Source: Azolla caroliniana
Taxonomy: Eukaryota > Polypodiophyta
Direction of reading: 5' to 3'
DNA length: 64,000 nt
Assembly (NCBI GenBank): GCA_043228905.1
Contig: JBHGNT010000007.1
Coordinates: 12,524,001-12,588,000 of the forward strand
Every line of letters starts with the position of its first letter. Position 1 is the stretch's first letter. Both the position numbers and the translations under genes were made by a program. Under the pieces are notes generated by a model. That model was not told the DNA's origin and made no database searches. It worked only from the letters and a program-made list of their open reading frames with translations. Positions 1 through 11,810 of the stretch are shown piece by piece.

Positions 1-119
1 TAGGAATTATATGTGTGAACTTGAAGGAAGGTCAAGGAAGGCCAAATTAAATGAAGTGTGTCCCGTCCGTCTTTCTCTTTCCTTAAAAGTTAAAAGACAA
101 AACAAACAGACAGACAGAC

Positions 120-150
<31 letters not shown>

Positions 151-220
151 ATGAGAAGAAGCAGAACGAAGGAAGTAACCAAGAAACAAAATTTACGTCT
201 TCTGCAGGCTTCTCTATCAG
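1..220 (+). other. Possible 5' UTR exon of the ATP synthase 6 kDa gene
   Basis: The stretch has no long ORF and contains a CAGA/GA repeat. It ends at position 220 in CAG followed by GTATGT, a good plant 5' splice site. The next convincing same-strand acceptor (TTGCAG ending at 5151) lies 13 bases before the start codon of the 6 kDa ATP synthase gene. I infer a 5' UTR exon and an intron at 221-5151. No transcript supports this, and the promoter would lie outside the window. Confidence 0.35.
107..144. repeat. CAGA/GA microsatellite
   Basis: About 3.5 CAGA units run into about 12 GA units. GA repeats like this are common in plant 5' UTRs, which fits the proposed UTR exon. Confidence 0.9.
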
Positions 221-2689
221 GTATGTACTAATAATATCCATGGTCTCATCTTCCAATCATTTTTCTTCATTTCAATGGAAAGCTCCTCCAATCTCAGACT
301 CGATCTGTGGTGGTGGTGCCTTTTGTATCTATATCTGTGTATTTGTGTTTGGATTTGTATGTAATTCTATTTTTTTCCCCTCCTAGCTTCACTTTTTTGC
401 AAATTAAGCTTCGTAATCAGAGCTTGCTGATGAAAACATTTCCGCGTTCACATGCGCTTTCTTAAAAATCAAGAGAAAAACTGTTTTTCGAAGTAAAATA
501 AGTTGTTTTCATGTTCATTGTCTGCCGGACTTATTTATTACCTTGCTCTTCCTTCGCTTCTTCATGGAGAGAGCAAGTTCGTCCATTCTGCTCGCCGAAT
601 CTGTGGTGCAGGCAGGATAAGCAAATCTCTCTTGCAAAATCTTAAGGAAATCTTAAAAGAATTCCTTGGAACTGTGATGATCTAAATTCCTTTGCATGGA
701 AAAAGGTTTTCTTTCAAAATATGTCAAGGCAATTCTGTCAAACCATGGTAATTTAGTTTTTCTGCATTAAAAACAACTTTCTTTCACAAACTTAGGTATG
801 TTCAAAATGTAGTAAGAACGACAAAAACCTGTAGTGGCAGACACATACATATCTAATATATCTTGCTGAACTACTTATTTGGCATACGGTTGAAGCATCT
901 TAATTCTCAACCATGCTGAAGGCTCATCTATGTGTATGTAATTTGGCATACTTTTGAAGCATCCTAATTTTCAACCATGCTGAAGTTTCATTCATACTTT
1001 ATTTGATTTCACTCTTATTCACTTCGTACTTATTCTCATATTCATACCTTTTCTATTGACATATTCTTGTGCCTTTCTCCCTCTTATCTTATAGTTACCT
1101 CTACTATTATAACTTTTAGTTTTCACTCCTAATACTACATGGAAATCCTTATATTCATAATTCTTAGCTTATCCTTGCTGCTATTTATGTTGTTGATCTC
1201 CATCTTAACTCTACTCTCAACACTCAGCAGTACTAAGAATAAAATGGATAGCTAGACAATGTTGAAGATAACCGTTATCATGGAAAACATACAAGAAGAC
1301 CTTTATTTGGTGGTTTTAGTGTCAGTGCCTCAATCCCCCCATCGAATGGAATTGGGCACGAAATAAGTATCAAAGAAATGCATAAAAATGTTCTCATATG
1401 TACTTGACATACATGTAGGTGTTGGTCTAGTCCTGACACCGTGCTCTCCCTCGAGAAGCAAATAAAAAAGTGGAGTATACCATGTTAGGAAAAGGACAAT
1501 CACATTTTCAAGCATTGGGCTAATGTTGACATGTTACCTTCCTTTGTGACATGATAAAACGAAAACCATTTATATGGGTATGTGGCACATGAGACTTGTG
1601 TATGATTAAGTCTCTGAATAGTGACCTAGGGATCATTTTTGGGTCTGATTCTTTTGTCTTAAAGTGTGAATGGTTTTCTCTCAGGGAATCAAAATATTTA
1701 CCCTACTCAACAACTCTTTTAAGTATCATCAATTTAAGTCTAAGATTCCTTGAAACATGGACCGCTCTTAAATGGCAGATGAAATATTTCTTCCCCCATG
1801 AGGGTCATAGAGAATTAATTTCTATGTCATGAAGTTTCTGAGTACTCAATTGTGCACAACAATTCTAGGTGTATGCTTTTCTCTTGCTAGCAGATTTCCT
1901 CAGTTGATTGTTAGTCTTGCGTACCTTTCTTGGGGGGATTCCCACAAACTTTGGTGACAATTGACAAACTTTGGGAGAGGGCTTCAGTGACCATTCGTGC
2001 AATTCCTGGTTCTTCACATCATATTGATGGATTACACCTGATCAGCCATGCTATATCATTACTGAGGTCCTCTAAAGGGGTCACAATCCATCATAATAGT
2101 TTCCCTCATATAGTACAAACTGGGCTTCACACTTGTTTCCTGCAAGAGGAGCGTTGGGTTAAGAAGTGTATTAAAGACCCTTAACTGAGTCCTTCGGTTC
2201 TGAAAATCTATATTAGTGTTGGAGGGTTGCAGCTCCAGACTTGCACTCTCGTTCATCTTTATTATCTCTCTTTCCTAGATTCTTCTCTCTCTAGAATATG
2301 CAACTCTTTGAATGCCTTATCTCTTCCACTTTTTCCATTATATTCCCTCTTATTCCTAATTTATTGTACCTATTTGGTAGTACAAGACCCTTCACCCACT
2401 TTCCCCAATTTTGTATAAATAGGTTATACCATCCTCTTTCGTGAAGAAATTATTTTTGCTGCTATTTGCAAACAAGCTCTACTCTTTGCAAAAAAATTTG
2501 CTACTACTTTCTAACAGCCTTTTCATAGCTTGGCTGTGTCTATTTTTTGTTCTTAACAACTGTTCCGCTACTACCAAAAACAATTTTTCTCACAGTTAGT
2601 CCATTGTTTTTCCAAAGATCCCAAAACCACTAAGGCACGCTTTAATCTTGCCTCTATTGCCTCTCTTCATGGAAAGGGTTGTTGAATCC
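221..2689. other. Gene-free AT-rich stretch, probably intronic
   Basis: I see no conserved coding sequence here; the short ORFs have no recognisable domain. The stretch contains an imperfect 64-bp tandem duplication (about 877-985). If the 5' UTR exon is real, the whole stretch is part of a large first intron. Confidence 0.5.
877..985. repeat. Two-copy 64-bp tandem duplication
   Basis: Two imperfect copies begin at 877 and 941. Both start with ATTTGGCATAC and end near CAACCATGCTGAAG. They differ by a few substitutions. Confidence 0.75.
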
Positions 2690-3160
2690 ATGCTTTAGGT
2701 TCAAACATGTCCCTCACATGTGCTTCCTAGAATCGCATGAGAAGCAAGCAAAAAGATCCAAAAGACACATGAAAACAAAATTGTGTGTTCCGGTTTGATG
2801 CAAGATATGGAAGATGGGATGGAACACACAATGCATCACTAAATTCGTCTGTGCGGAGGTCTTTTTGCAATGCCAATGTATCATGAGTCATGACATGAGA
2901 AAAATGTGAAGGCTCACTCTTGACACATTATACTACATATGTTGGACCTAACTACAAAATCGTATTTTTTGCCGAACAAGGAAACTGCACACATCATTAC
3001 ATGTTAAAGCCCATCCCTTTGTTTGATTGTGACATTCATCAGTAAAGTTCTTGAACATCGAGAGTTCCTACACATTTTCACATGTTACATGAAAATGTGA
3101 TGTTTTTGGTCTCATGTGTTATATTTGGCCTGTGAAGACAATAATAAAATCTATCTATCT
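2690..3160 (+). repeat. LINE 3'-end relic
   Basis: Bases 2700-2960 match, in inverted orientation, bases about 11560-11810. Bases 3040-3160 match the 3' end of the LINE fragment at 57400-57530: a GAACATCGAGAGT block, then GACAATAATAA and a TCTA-rich tail. The zinc-knuckle coding part seen in the other copies is missing or too decayed to see. I read it as a truncated non-LTR retrotransposon copy on the + strand. Confidence 0.65.
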
Positions 3161-3839
3161 CTAGAAGAATTGTGATGGTTATCTATATATGCATATGATT
3201 TTACGTGTCTACTAACTCTCCGTTGATTGTTAGTTGATGTTCTGGCCTGGTAAACCCATGTTTGTGTTTTTTCAACACTATTATGGTAATCTTTGAGATC
3301 TTCCTTTAGTGCTTCTAGATGGACGTAGTGTTCCTTGTATGGATGTGAAATGATTATGATGTCTTCGGCTTATAATAAGTTTGGTATTTAAACTCTTTTG
3401 TGGTTGACACTTGCTCACCCTTACCTGTCGACATAATCTGGAATCTCATAGATGTACTACAGAGTGTGAATGAGAGCAGACAAGATATCCTTTTGACCCA
3501 ATATTTCTTCACCTAATTTGGCATCCTGCTTGGGGTCTCTACCTCTAACAAACTCATTCAATTAGGGCTGCCCTCAATAAATAACTGAGCCCGTTTGCAT
3601 TATCCCTGTTTGCACCAACTGCGTTCTACAAGATGGTACCCGGTCGTTGTAGCTTGCTTGTATATCAGCACATCTGTTATAGCTTATGAGCTTAAAATAA
3701 AAATTCTCATGAAAAAATTTCTAAAAGCAGACTGTCCCATTACAAATAGATTTTCAATAACCTATTACCAATAGCACTAATGTTGTTCTTTTATTATGAT
3801 TAAAATTATTTAAGTCATATGCCAGATTTAAACTCAACA
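3161..3839. other. Gene-free stretch
   Basis: No recognisable coding region, RNA gene or repeat is seen. It lies between two LINE relics, inside the inferred first intron of the ATP synthase gene. Confidence 0.5.
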
Positions 3840-5095
3840 TTCAAAGATTAACTCTAGGCAAGGATTACTAGACAGTTGGGACTCATTATGTGGATGCTCT
3901 TGAAAGACAATGTGCACATTTGCAGTTCCAAGAGCCACAAACTAAACAATGGCTATTTTATATGCTTGTGACACCAACACTTCTCTACCGAGTAGAAACG
4001 TGGGGACTGAGTCTTAATAAGGAAAATAATTGGAAAGATTTAAAGAAACTTTTAGTCTCAATGATTGCCCACATGCTAAGAAGCAATTCATCTATTGCCC
4101 TATAATCGTCGAGGCACTATTCCATTGTAAGACTTGTAGCTTTGGGTCACAATGGAAGGTTCTAGTCACAATGCATAAGCATAAATGCACTACCCCCATT
4201 GCAATATAGCTTGGATTGTGATATTATTAACTTGGAAAACAAGATTACCTGGATCAGCCCCAAAATATTAGTTGGTAGGAAGATGACCCACTATAAGACA
4301 TTTTTACACACTAGAGGATGGATTCATCATCAAGCCATCTTATATGAACATTCATCTATCCTATCCACCGCGCAATGTGATACGGCAACTCTGAACTTCA
4401 TCACATTAGTTAGAGATTGAGGTAGGCAGATATGCACGAACTCTAGGAGAAAGAATTTGCCGATTGTGTCATCAGGGATTGGAATCTGAAGAACTCTATG
4501 TTTGAAACAAGAATGTTTTCTATGAAAAAAGAGGGAAATACCATTGCCTCTTTAAAGGCTTTGGCCCACTATTTAAGGTAATGGGATATGAGGACGAATG
4601 GCGCTTGGTGCTTTTCTTGCTAGAACTCGAGACACAGGGACAAGTTGTTGAAGGGCTACAATACAGCCACATAAGTGTATCAACAAAGAACAATCACAAC
4701 TTTCTTTAGCCCCATCATGCATACTAAAAGTCAATCAGGTAACAAATGGGCTCTTGACCATGCCATAACAAAGGGGTTAGAATAGATCGGGCAATAGCAA
4801 TTTGGCATGCACGTAGGCCCTAGCATCATGGATCGCGATTTCGCGAGCCTTGTCATCTGACAAAAAAATGCTAGAGATCTTTCGAAGACAAAAATTACAA
4901 TATATTTTACATGAGAATGTTACATGTACCCATAACAAGAATCTTTAGTCAGTTTTTATCTTGTTTACTTTTTTTTTACTTAGCAATATATATTTTGGTT
5001 TTCTATTCTCAAAGACGAAACAAGACTGACAATGTAATATCTAGCTTGGGCTTTTAGGCCATTTTGGCCTCATACAAGGTATTAATATATTAGTG
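3840..5095 (+). pseudogene. Decayed LINE ORF2 C-terminal relic with 3' end
   Basis: Bases 3890-4105 encode a decayed copy of the post-RT region of the LINE at 39490-44327; both have a LERQC...FQEP.TK.WLF...VTP.L pattern. Bases 4200-4400 match the later KM..YK..FL segment, and about 4440-4500 keeps an RICRLCH-like start of the terminal zinc knuckle. The relic ends near 5095 with a TTTTGGCC...TTAATATAT block also present at the 3' end of the 44.3 kb LINE. Frameshifts and stops show it is dead. It appears to lie inside the inferred ATP synthase 5' UTR intron, on the same strand. Confidence 0.8.
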
Positions 5096-5164
5096 TGAGA
5101 GGATTGAGAGGATAATAGTTCTTTTTTCCATGAAATTTGAAATACTTGCAGATAAAGACTGAAA

Positions 5165-5406
5165 ATGCCAGGAGAATCTTTTGGTAAGGTTGCCCTTAAA
5201 GAGGCACGTCGCAATTGGCCATTTGTGCTTGGATTCGGGGTTACACTGTCCCTTGTTTTGAAGATGTCGTTGGGTCTAACTCGTAAGATGCCCTTTACTT
5301 TATCCTGATTTTAATATATATTATATTTTATGCTAAATGCAAGATGTGTGCCCACACTCCAGCTGAAGATGCAAAGCACTCTCCTTTTGTGAAGGAACAT
5401 CATTGA
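5165..5406 (+). CDS. ATP synthase 6 kDa subunit, mitochondrial (two exons)
   Basis: Exons are 5165-5282 and 5363-5406, giving 53 residues. The intron has GTAAGA and a CCAG acceptor, and the split proline codon joins in phase. The product has an Arg-Arg-Asn-Trp-Pro-Phe motif near residues 15-20, one hydrophobic membrane segment at about 20-35, and an LTPEDAKHSPFVKEHH end. This is the layout of the small plant-specific 6 kDa subunit of mitochondrial F1Fo-ATP synthase (family recognition from memory), an inner-membrane protein without enzymatic activity of its own. Just after the stop, a GT at 5409 and an AG at 5501-5502 suggest a 3' UTR intron. The start is the first ATG after the inferred acceptor at 5151. 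The start-proximal residues differ from what I recall of angiosperm homologues, so family assignment is good but not certain. Confidence 0.8.
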
Positions 5407-5502
5407 AGGTTAGTCTTACAATCGTTGTGAAAATACTATCATTTTGTTTTTTTCGTCTTTTCACCTGTGAAGCTTCATTGAACTTATTATCTCACTTTGC
5501 AG

Positions 5503-7550
5503 CTGATGGTGAATTCTTGCCTTTCTTGCATTGTTGCTGATGCTGGGATGATAGTAGTGGAATCTTCTGTTAGACATTCATGCTGAATTTTAAGTTGAAT
5601 AATTTTTTAATAACCCTGTTTAGATTAAAGTAATGCTGACTCAACTCTTGAATTATGTTAAGGCTCAAATTTTTTGCCACAGCAATATTTGCAATTGAAT
5701 TGTGATGTTTAATGTCGTAGTATGGGGGGTTCATTCATGAAATCAGTAGGGTGCATGATATTTTTGCTTGATCTCTTTCTTGACCTCTCCCTCACACACG
5801 TCGCAAATTATGTGAAAGAGAGCTAGCTAATCTTTCAAGCATATCAAAGAGAAATACACCACCCTCTTTACAACTAAACTGTTTTACAATAGATCGTAGT
5901 ATGAACCATATATACCATACATGCATTTGCATTCGAGAATGTTTCAATCATTCGAGTATAGTAAACACCCTCGAAGTATAGTAAATACTAAATACCATAC
6001 TTTTATATTCATTATTTATCATAAGTTTTTTTTTAAGGTAAAAAGTGTAAAAAAAGAAATCATAATATTTTGATAACATATGTATTCCACTAGGCTGAGA
6101 CTAGCAATCTGCCAAATAGTCACTATAGAGCTTGCGAACAAATGCTAACAGAGAACGCAGTCTACCAAGGTTCAAGGTCCAAGGTACATGGGGCATTGGC
6201 ACCAAATCATGATATCATTGCTTACCATGTTTGATCAACCAGCCATATGCACACAAAGAACGCCATGGCTTCACTTCATTCCACCAACCAGCATCAAATA
6301 CTACATCCCTCACTGCTATTCATTCCCTTCATTAGTTATGCAACTTCATGCTTGTATATCCCATCTTTGGAATTATTTCATCTCATGCATGGTTTTATTA
6401 TCATGGACATGTAGGGAACCTAGAGGTTTTGATGCGTTTTAAGATTGATGATGATTTGTAATCATTATTTGAATGCACTCATTTTATAATCATGATTTGT
6501 TTCATTGACTGATTTTGACCTCTAATAGATGTTAATATATCCCTTTCTTTCTCTCCTCCATCCCACTTCAATTTATCTAATTTCTTTTATCATTCAATGG
6601 TAACCAATTTTTTTCTCAACCAGAAAATGTGTGACATAATCAAATAGTACCAAGGGATTATCTTTTTGACCAAGCGTATTAATATGACTTTGAGAAAAGT
6701 CGATATACAAGAGGATCAAACACGTTTTCAATAATTTCAGACTACACAAATTTTCTCACACGGGGGTGCTATACACTCATGGGTGAATGAATGTTTGCAT
6801 CACCCATTTGCGCAGCAAAATGTCAAGAGGTCTTTTTCATCAGCAAGCTGTCCTATAGGAAAGAGCCTTGTTTCATGGTGGTATACTAAACATTGATGGA
6901 CAATCATTAGGGAATGGAAGAATATTTCACATTTTGTATTCTTTTATTTAGAAGTGTAACAGGAGGGAACACTGAGATAGCCAAACTCTTTCATGTTGAC
7001 TGCAAATACATATCCCCCTAGGCTTCTTTTAAATTTTAGGGTGGGCCTATAGTTTTAAAAAATTTACAAAAACACATCTGTGATAGATTAAAATTAAAGA
7101 TTAACAGCCTAATCGAACTAAGAATATATAATTACCATTTCGAAACAGCTCCGAGCACAAGAATGCCAATCTGCAAGGCATTCTAGCACAACATTAACAA
7201 GAGGTTTGTTATATCAATTGTTTAACACTTTGTAGACAACATGGTAGTCCCTGGTATAAGTAAAGATTGAAAGAAATATACTTGTTCTTGTGTATATAAC
7301 TGAATTTACATTTTGAGATGGTGATAAAGAAAAGAATGCTGAGCAGTTTCAAGACTGAAAGTGCAGCATAGTTCATACAAAACCCATATTTACACAACTT
7401 TGAGAAGAGCTACAACGGAAGTAAATCTTACAAATGTACAAATTTCTGTGAGGCATACTATGTTGAAAGACTTATTTTCTACAGGATGTTATGATGCCCC
7501 TGAAAACACACATCTAATCTTTATACTGATTGGCATGGGCCCTTTGTTCT
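5503..7550. other. Intergenic stretch: probable 3' UTR, then nothing recognised
   Basis: The first few hundred bases are probably the terminal exon and 3' UTR of the ATP synthase gene. The rest is AT-rich. Short ORFs such as 6188-6442 show no domain. No RNA gene or mobile element is recognised. Confidence 0.5.
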
Positions 7551-7555
7551 ACACA

Positions 7556-7662
7556 TTTTCATATGACAATAACATGGTTGTTTGACAGAAACCTAGTACT
7601 TGCTTCTATACCTTTTCATATGGCAATAACGTAGTTGTTTGACAGCAACCTAGTACTTGCAT
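7556..7662. repeat. 57-bp tandem duplication over the stop codon of the DUF2062 gene
   Basis: Two near-identical units begin at 7556 and 7613. The gene-proximal unit encodes the last residues and stop codon of the DUF2062 protein on the minus strand. The second unit, now in the 3' UTR, could encode almost the same peptide and stop. Confidence 0.8.
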
Positions 7663-9178
7663 CGTTCACCATAATGCTATTTTCATTCTGAGGAATCTGA
7701 TGCTTGACAACACTGAATCTTGCATTTAAGCATTGAAAGAGAGGCAGTAGACATACATAAAGAACTGCAATAGAAAAAGGCGCAAAAATGGACCAGCCAA
7801 TAATCTGATTTGACATGATCAGGAAAACCAAGTGAGATTTTTATGATAGAAAGAAGAACCTCAGAAGAAATATTCTGGATGAAATGAGAGTAAACGACAC
7901 GGTGAGACTTCAGATATAGAAATGAGTCACTTAAAAAGGGAAGAAATACACGTACCGCATGTAATACACCAAACACCAGTGCTTCAGGTTCATGCTTTCT
8001 GAAGGCATCCCATAATCCACTTGAAGATATTGAATAGTGATCTCCCCCAGTAACTAATTCTCCAACTCGCATGAAAGGAACCAGAAGCCTGTATATCATA
8101 CAAGTGGTAGAATCAAATGGACGTGATATTCCATATATGCATCAACACAGTTACAGAAAGCTTTGAAATGAATGTAGGGTGCTTGCCTATATATTGGAAA
8201 AGAAAAAGGAAAATGAACTTACCCTAGTTCAAATATGGATGACAGAATGTGTCCAAGCATCAAGGTTGGAACATGGCAATATCTCTGGAGAACCATGGCA
8301 GCTATTGCGCACAATAGAAGAGGCACCCCTGAAAGATCCGGTAACATATGGTTTTTATAGAACATGCATAAAACAAAATAGGGAACCTAAAGAAATATGA
8401 CAATATATGAAAATCCAAGGTCCATAATTTAGACATCATCACACATTAAGCGATCATAAATCATTAAGAGTACACGTATACTCATAAGTGTTGTAGTGCA
8501 AAATTGCTAACCTATTTGCATAACAATTTCTGAGTTCCTTTCTTAATTATGATACAAAAGCCCACTATTATACCTTGTGTTCACCAAACAATTGAATTCC
8601 TGATTGTTTTTTGAAACCAAGAATGCATAAATATTTTTCATAAGACAAACGATGAGTGTCTTGTATCACTCACATATATTTCAAACTTCTGGAATAAGTA
8701 AATCTTAGTTATCTTAGCAATAAACCGATGTAGTCATTTTAGTAATTTACCACAAACAGGGAAGACTCCAACTGTGAGACCAAGAGCTGCTGAAAGAGAC
8801 AAGAGTTTCGGCTCCAACCCCCTGTAAAGCATGATATTTCACCATTATTCACTTAATTTGGGAAGAAATACACCATGTAATGCTTCTTTTTTCTGACCTT
8901 AGAACCTCCCATTCTGTCATTGGGTTAAAGAAGAAGGAAAATAATGAAACAAAATGAAGAGATCTGTCTAACCTTTGTAGAATGACAAACAACGGATCGA
9001 CAAACTTTTGCCTTCCCCATCTAACTACCCATGCTTTCTGCCACATGGCTTTCTTGATGACAACAAGCTCATTTCTATGCTTCACAGACAACTGAGGAAT
9101 CATAACTTCGTTTTCTTTGCGAAAATCAAACGAAATCTCGCTCTCAACCATTGATGTTAATGATGATGTTGCTGTTGA

Positions 9179-9245
<67 letters not shown>

Positions 9246-9271
9246 GGAGGCAAGAGCGGTTCCAAAGACAT
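7616..9271 (-). CDS. DUF2062-domain membrane protein (five exons)
   Basis: Minus-strand exons 8973-9271, 8751-8821, 8223-8328, 7956-8088 and 7616-7804 join in phase through four GT-AG introns to 265 residues. Residues 10-31 are 22 consecutive threonines encoded by a TTG/CAA-type repeat. A charged segment leads to the domain: GLEPKLLSLSAALGL and a GVFPVCG motif at about 101-124, a hydrophobic segment at 125-145, a PFMRVGE motif at 163-169, then a C-terminal hydrophobic segment at about 207-226. The GxFP...G motif and the PF.R.GE motif are the hallmarks of DUF2062, a membrane family of unknown function found in bacteria and plants. The threonine run probably varies between individuals. The last 14 residues lie in a local tandem duplication. 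Exon structure is inferred from the sequence only; the function is not known. Confidence 0.85.
9179..9244. repeat. (TTG)22 microsatellite coding for poly-threonine
   Basis: Twenty-two TTG units on the + strand are read as threonine codons on the minus strand in exon 1 of the DUF2062 gene, shortly after the start codon. The repeat is pure, so length changes are expected. Confidence 0.95.
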
Positions 9272-10560
9272 AATTGATGAAAGTTGACGGCTAAGAATGT
9301 ATAAATAAACACATCCTTTTATTGAAGCAGCAATATATCAGGTATGGAAAGACCTAAACTTAGCAAGAGCCTGGCACTGTGTGATATTAGGGAAAATAAT
9401 ACCTCATGTGAGCATAGCAAGGTCTTGTGATTGTGTCACATTAGGACAGGAAAAACCTACTTTGAGCATAACAAGATCTTGTGACTGTCTATGTCTGTAC
9501 CTGCGTGCATATAAATAGAGAGAGAAAGAGACCAAGCCACAACTCCAGGCAAGGAACCTGCCTGAAATAGCAAAGATGCAGATATGAATGTAAATGCTTT
9601 GGTTTTGCTATCTATCACGATCAAAAATCAGTTACAAGTTGGGACTAAACTCTCAAACTTTCAAGAAATGGTGTTCTTTTTGCGACAGTGACTGTATGTC
9701 TAAGAACATCCATGAAGCCGTGGCCTCAGAAATATTCAAGAGATAACTAGGATGAAGATTTAAAGGTGTTGTAAGATTCTTCCGGATACCTGTGTCAAGA
9801 ACAGCTGTAAATATGTTGAAATTTTGGAAAGTAAACACTCCGTATTTCAAGAAATGATGTAAATCTGCACCTGTATAGATGGAAGAGTCCTAACACGGAT
9901 GATTATGCGAAGGGAATATAGCTAAGATTATTTTTCCTACCCGCTCAATAGCTTCTGCAAACCATCATCCTTTCAGGAAATGATGTACTTTTGCATCTGT
10001 CGGATGAATGAATCTCATCACAGATAATACAAAAGATTAGAACATTCTTCTTTCAACCAAATCGAGGGCTTCTGAGCATCTCTTGAAAGACTTGAGAGGA
10101 AAATCCTAAAACTTCCAAGGGATGATGTAATTTTGCTCCTGTCTGTGCATATGGAGATGATTTCACTACATCCGTCAAAAGAAACTTGCTTTGATATAGC
10201 AATGACGAAGATTCGAAACTCTAATCGCTATATGGTCCCAAATTCTGTTAAAACTTGCAAAAAAGCTCCTTCTACCTGCTCAAGAACCTTCTGCCAATCT
10301 AGTGAAGCTGAATAGAAAGAATTTTCTAACTTGTCCAAAAGATCTTCTCTGAATCTGTTAAAGCTTGCGAAGAAACCCTAATCCCATGAAGGATGACGGG
10401 GTGAGCTTCTGAGGAAGAAAAGAGAACCCTGTTCCTGCAGAAACAAGGGGGAAAGAAGATGAGGATTTAAGGGAGACGTAAAAGGCGTTTGTTCCTGATG
10501 TCATTCGACCGCACCCCTCTTCTACTTTTTGGGTTTGCGTCTGCAGAAATCAATGGCTTT
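9272..10560. repeat. Upstream region of the DUF2062 gene with degenerate tandem repeats
   Basis: No ORF with a domain is seen. Two sets of imperfect repeats are visible. Three units of about 50-60 bp start near 9352, 9401 and 9456 (AGCAAGA/GGTCTTGTGA-like). A looser set of about 130-190 bp spacing starts near 9656, 9845, 9974 and 10108, each with an AAGAAATGATGTA-like core followed by TTTTGC and CTGT. The stretch may be 5' UTR and promoter of the DUF2062 gene. Confidence 0.55.
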
Positions 10561-10592
10561 TCTTTCTTTTCTTCTTCTTTTTCTGATGCACC

Positions 10593-10800
10593 GATACATA
10601 CATACATACATACATACATACATACGACTACGACTCACGAGAGAAATAGAAAAGAGAAGAGAAGAAAAGCGCTGGCTGGCTGCTCACCTCAAAACTATAC
10701 TATACTATATATATGTATGTATGTATGTACATTATACGTATACATACATACATTATATATATGTACATATATAATTCACGCTATTTATGTATGTATGATT
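10593..10800. repeat. CATA/TATG microsatellite cluster
   Basis: About eight CATA units lie at 10594-10625, with further TATG/GTAT runs at about 10700-10790. A short CAA repeat follows at 10868-10884. ORFs through these runs are low-complexity artefacts. Confidence 0.9.
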
Positions 10801-11199
10801 TTACGTTTTTATTTTTTGGGGTCTTTTCCCACACTTGGGGGAGTTAAAACTCAAAGAGACCAAACACAACAACAACAACAACAACTTTGTAGCTCGCTTG
10901 GTTTGGTAAAATGTTGCCTCTTACTAGAAGTAGGGAGCTGATTGGTGAAGGTCATGTAGCCTTCAAACCCTAAAGGTATCTAAATAAATTAAGAGATATG
11001 ATATGTACATACATATAGAATAACAAGAAGGTAAAATATTTGGGTCTTGAACCCATCCAAGACATTGTGTTAGTAGTTTAACTAAAAAACTTACCACTAG
11101 GGTAAGTTCATTGCAGTAATAAAATAAAGATAGAAAGCCAAGAGTACAAACCTTATTAAGCAAGAGAGGGTCGTACCCGCAAGAGAAGAAAAGTAGTAG

Positions 11200-11810
11200 T
11201 AGGTTCATCAGAGATAAATAGATTTTTATTATCATCTTCGCAATTTTGCTGATGACTGTTGCAATCACGAGTGCACAATATGACTGTGAGGGAAATCCAT
11301 GCAAGGATTGATTGGGTTTGGTTGAACATATGTGGAGAGCATAGTTGAACACGATCAGTGACAGAGCATTACATCAAAGTGGGATACGTAGACTCCCAAA
11401 CTTGTTTCAGGCAAACTGTGCATAGTCAACTACTCTCATCACTCGTGCCCCAACGCCCTACCCTATCTCACATTGTAGTGTGATTTCAGTCACATGGAAG
11501 CAATGGTTCAAATGGTAGACAAACGAATGGACTCTAACAGTATTGACGTGTGCAGTTTCCCCCAGACGAAGAATATGGCTTTGTAATTAGGTAAAACATA
11601 TGTAGTATAATGTGTGAAGAGTAAGCCTCCACATTTTCTCATGTCATATTGATACATTGGCATTAAGAAAAGCTATCATTCACAAAGGAATCTAGTGTTG
11701 CATCCAATCTTTCAAACCATTTCTCCATATCTTGCACCAACTAGAACACAAAAATTTGCATTACGTGTGTTTTGTATCTTTTTGTTTGCTTCTCATGCGA
11801 TTCTAAGAAG
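11200..11810 (-). pseudogene. LINE 3'-end relic (minus strand)
   Basis: Read on the minus strand, bases 11480 down to 11200 match the LINE fragment at 57180-57530 in order: GGCGTTGGGGCAC, the region that codes there for the terminal zinc-knuckle segment, then GATGATAATAA and a TCTA-type tail. Bases 11560-11810 match 2700-2960 in inverted orientation. The copy is frameshifted. Confidence 0.7.

Noticed and set aside
6188-6442. 84-codon ORF in the intergenic region
   Set aside because: No recognisable domain, no splice-supported extension, and length is not unusual for AT-rich DNA.
8179-8400. 73-codon + strand ORF
   Set aside because: It is antisense to exon 3 and flanking introns of the DUF2062 gene, whose phase-matched exons explain the region.
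10489-10941. 150-codon ORF on the + strand
   Set aside because: It runs through CATA and CAA microsatellites and yields His-Thr-Tyr repeats; no domain, no splice context.
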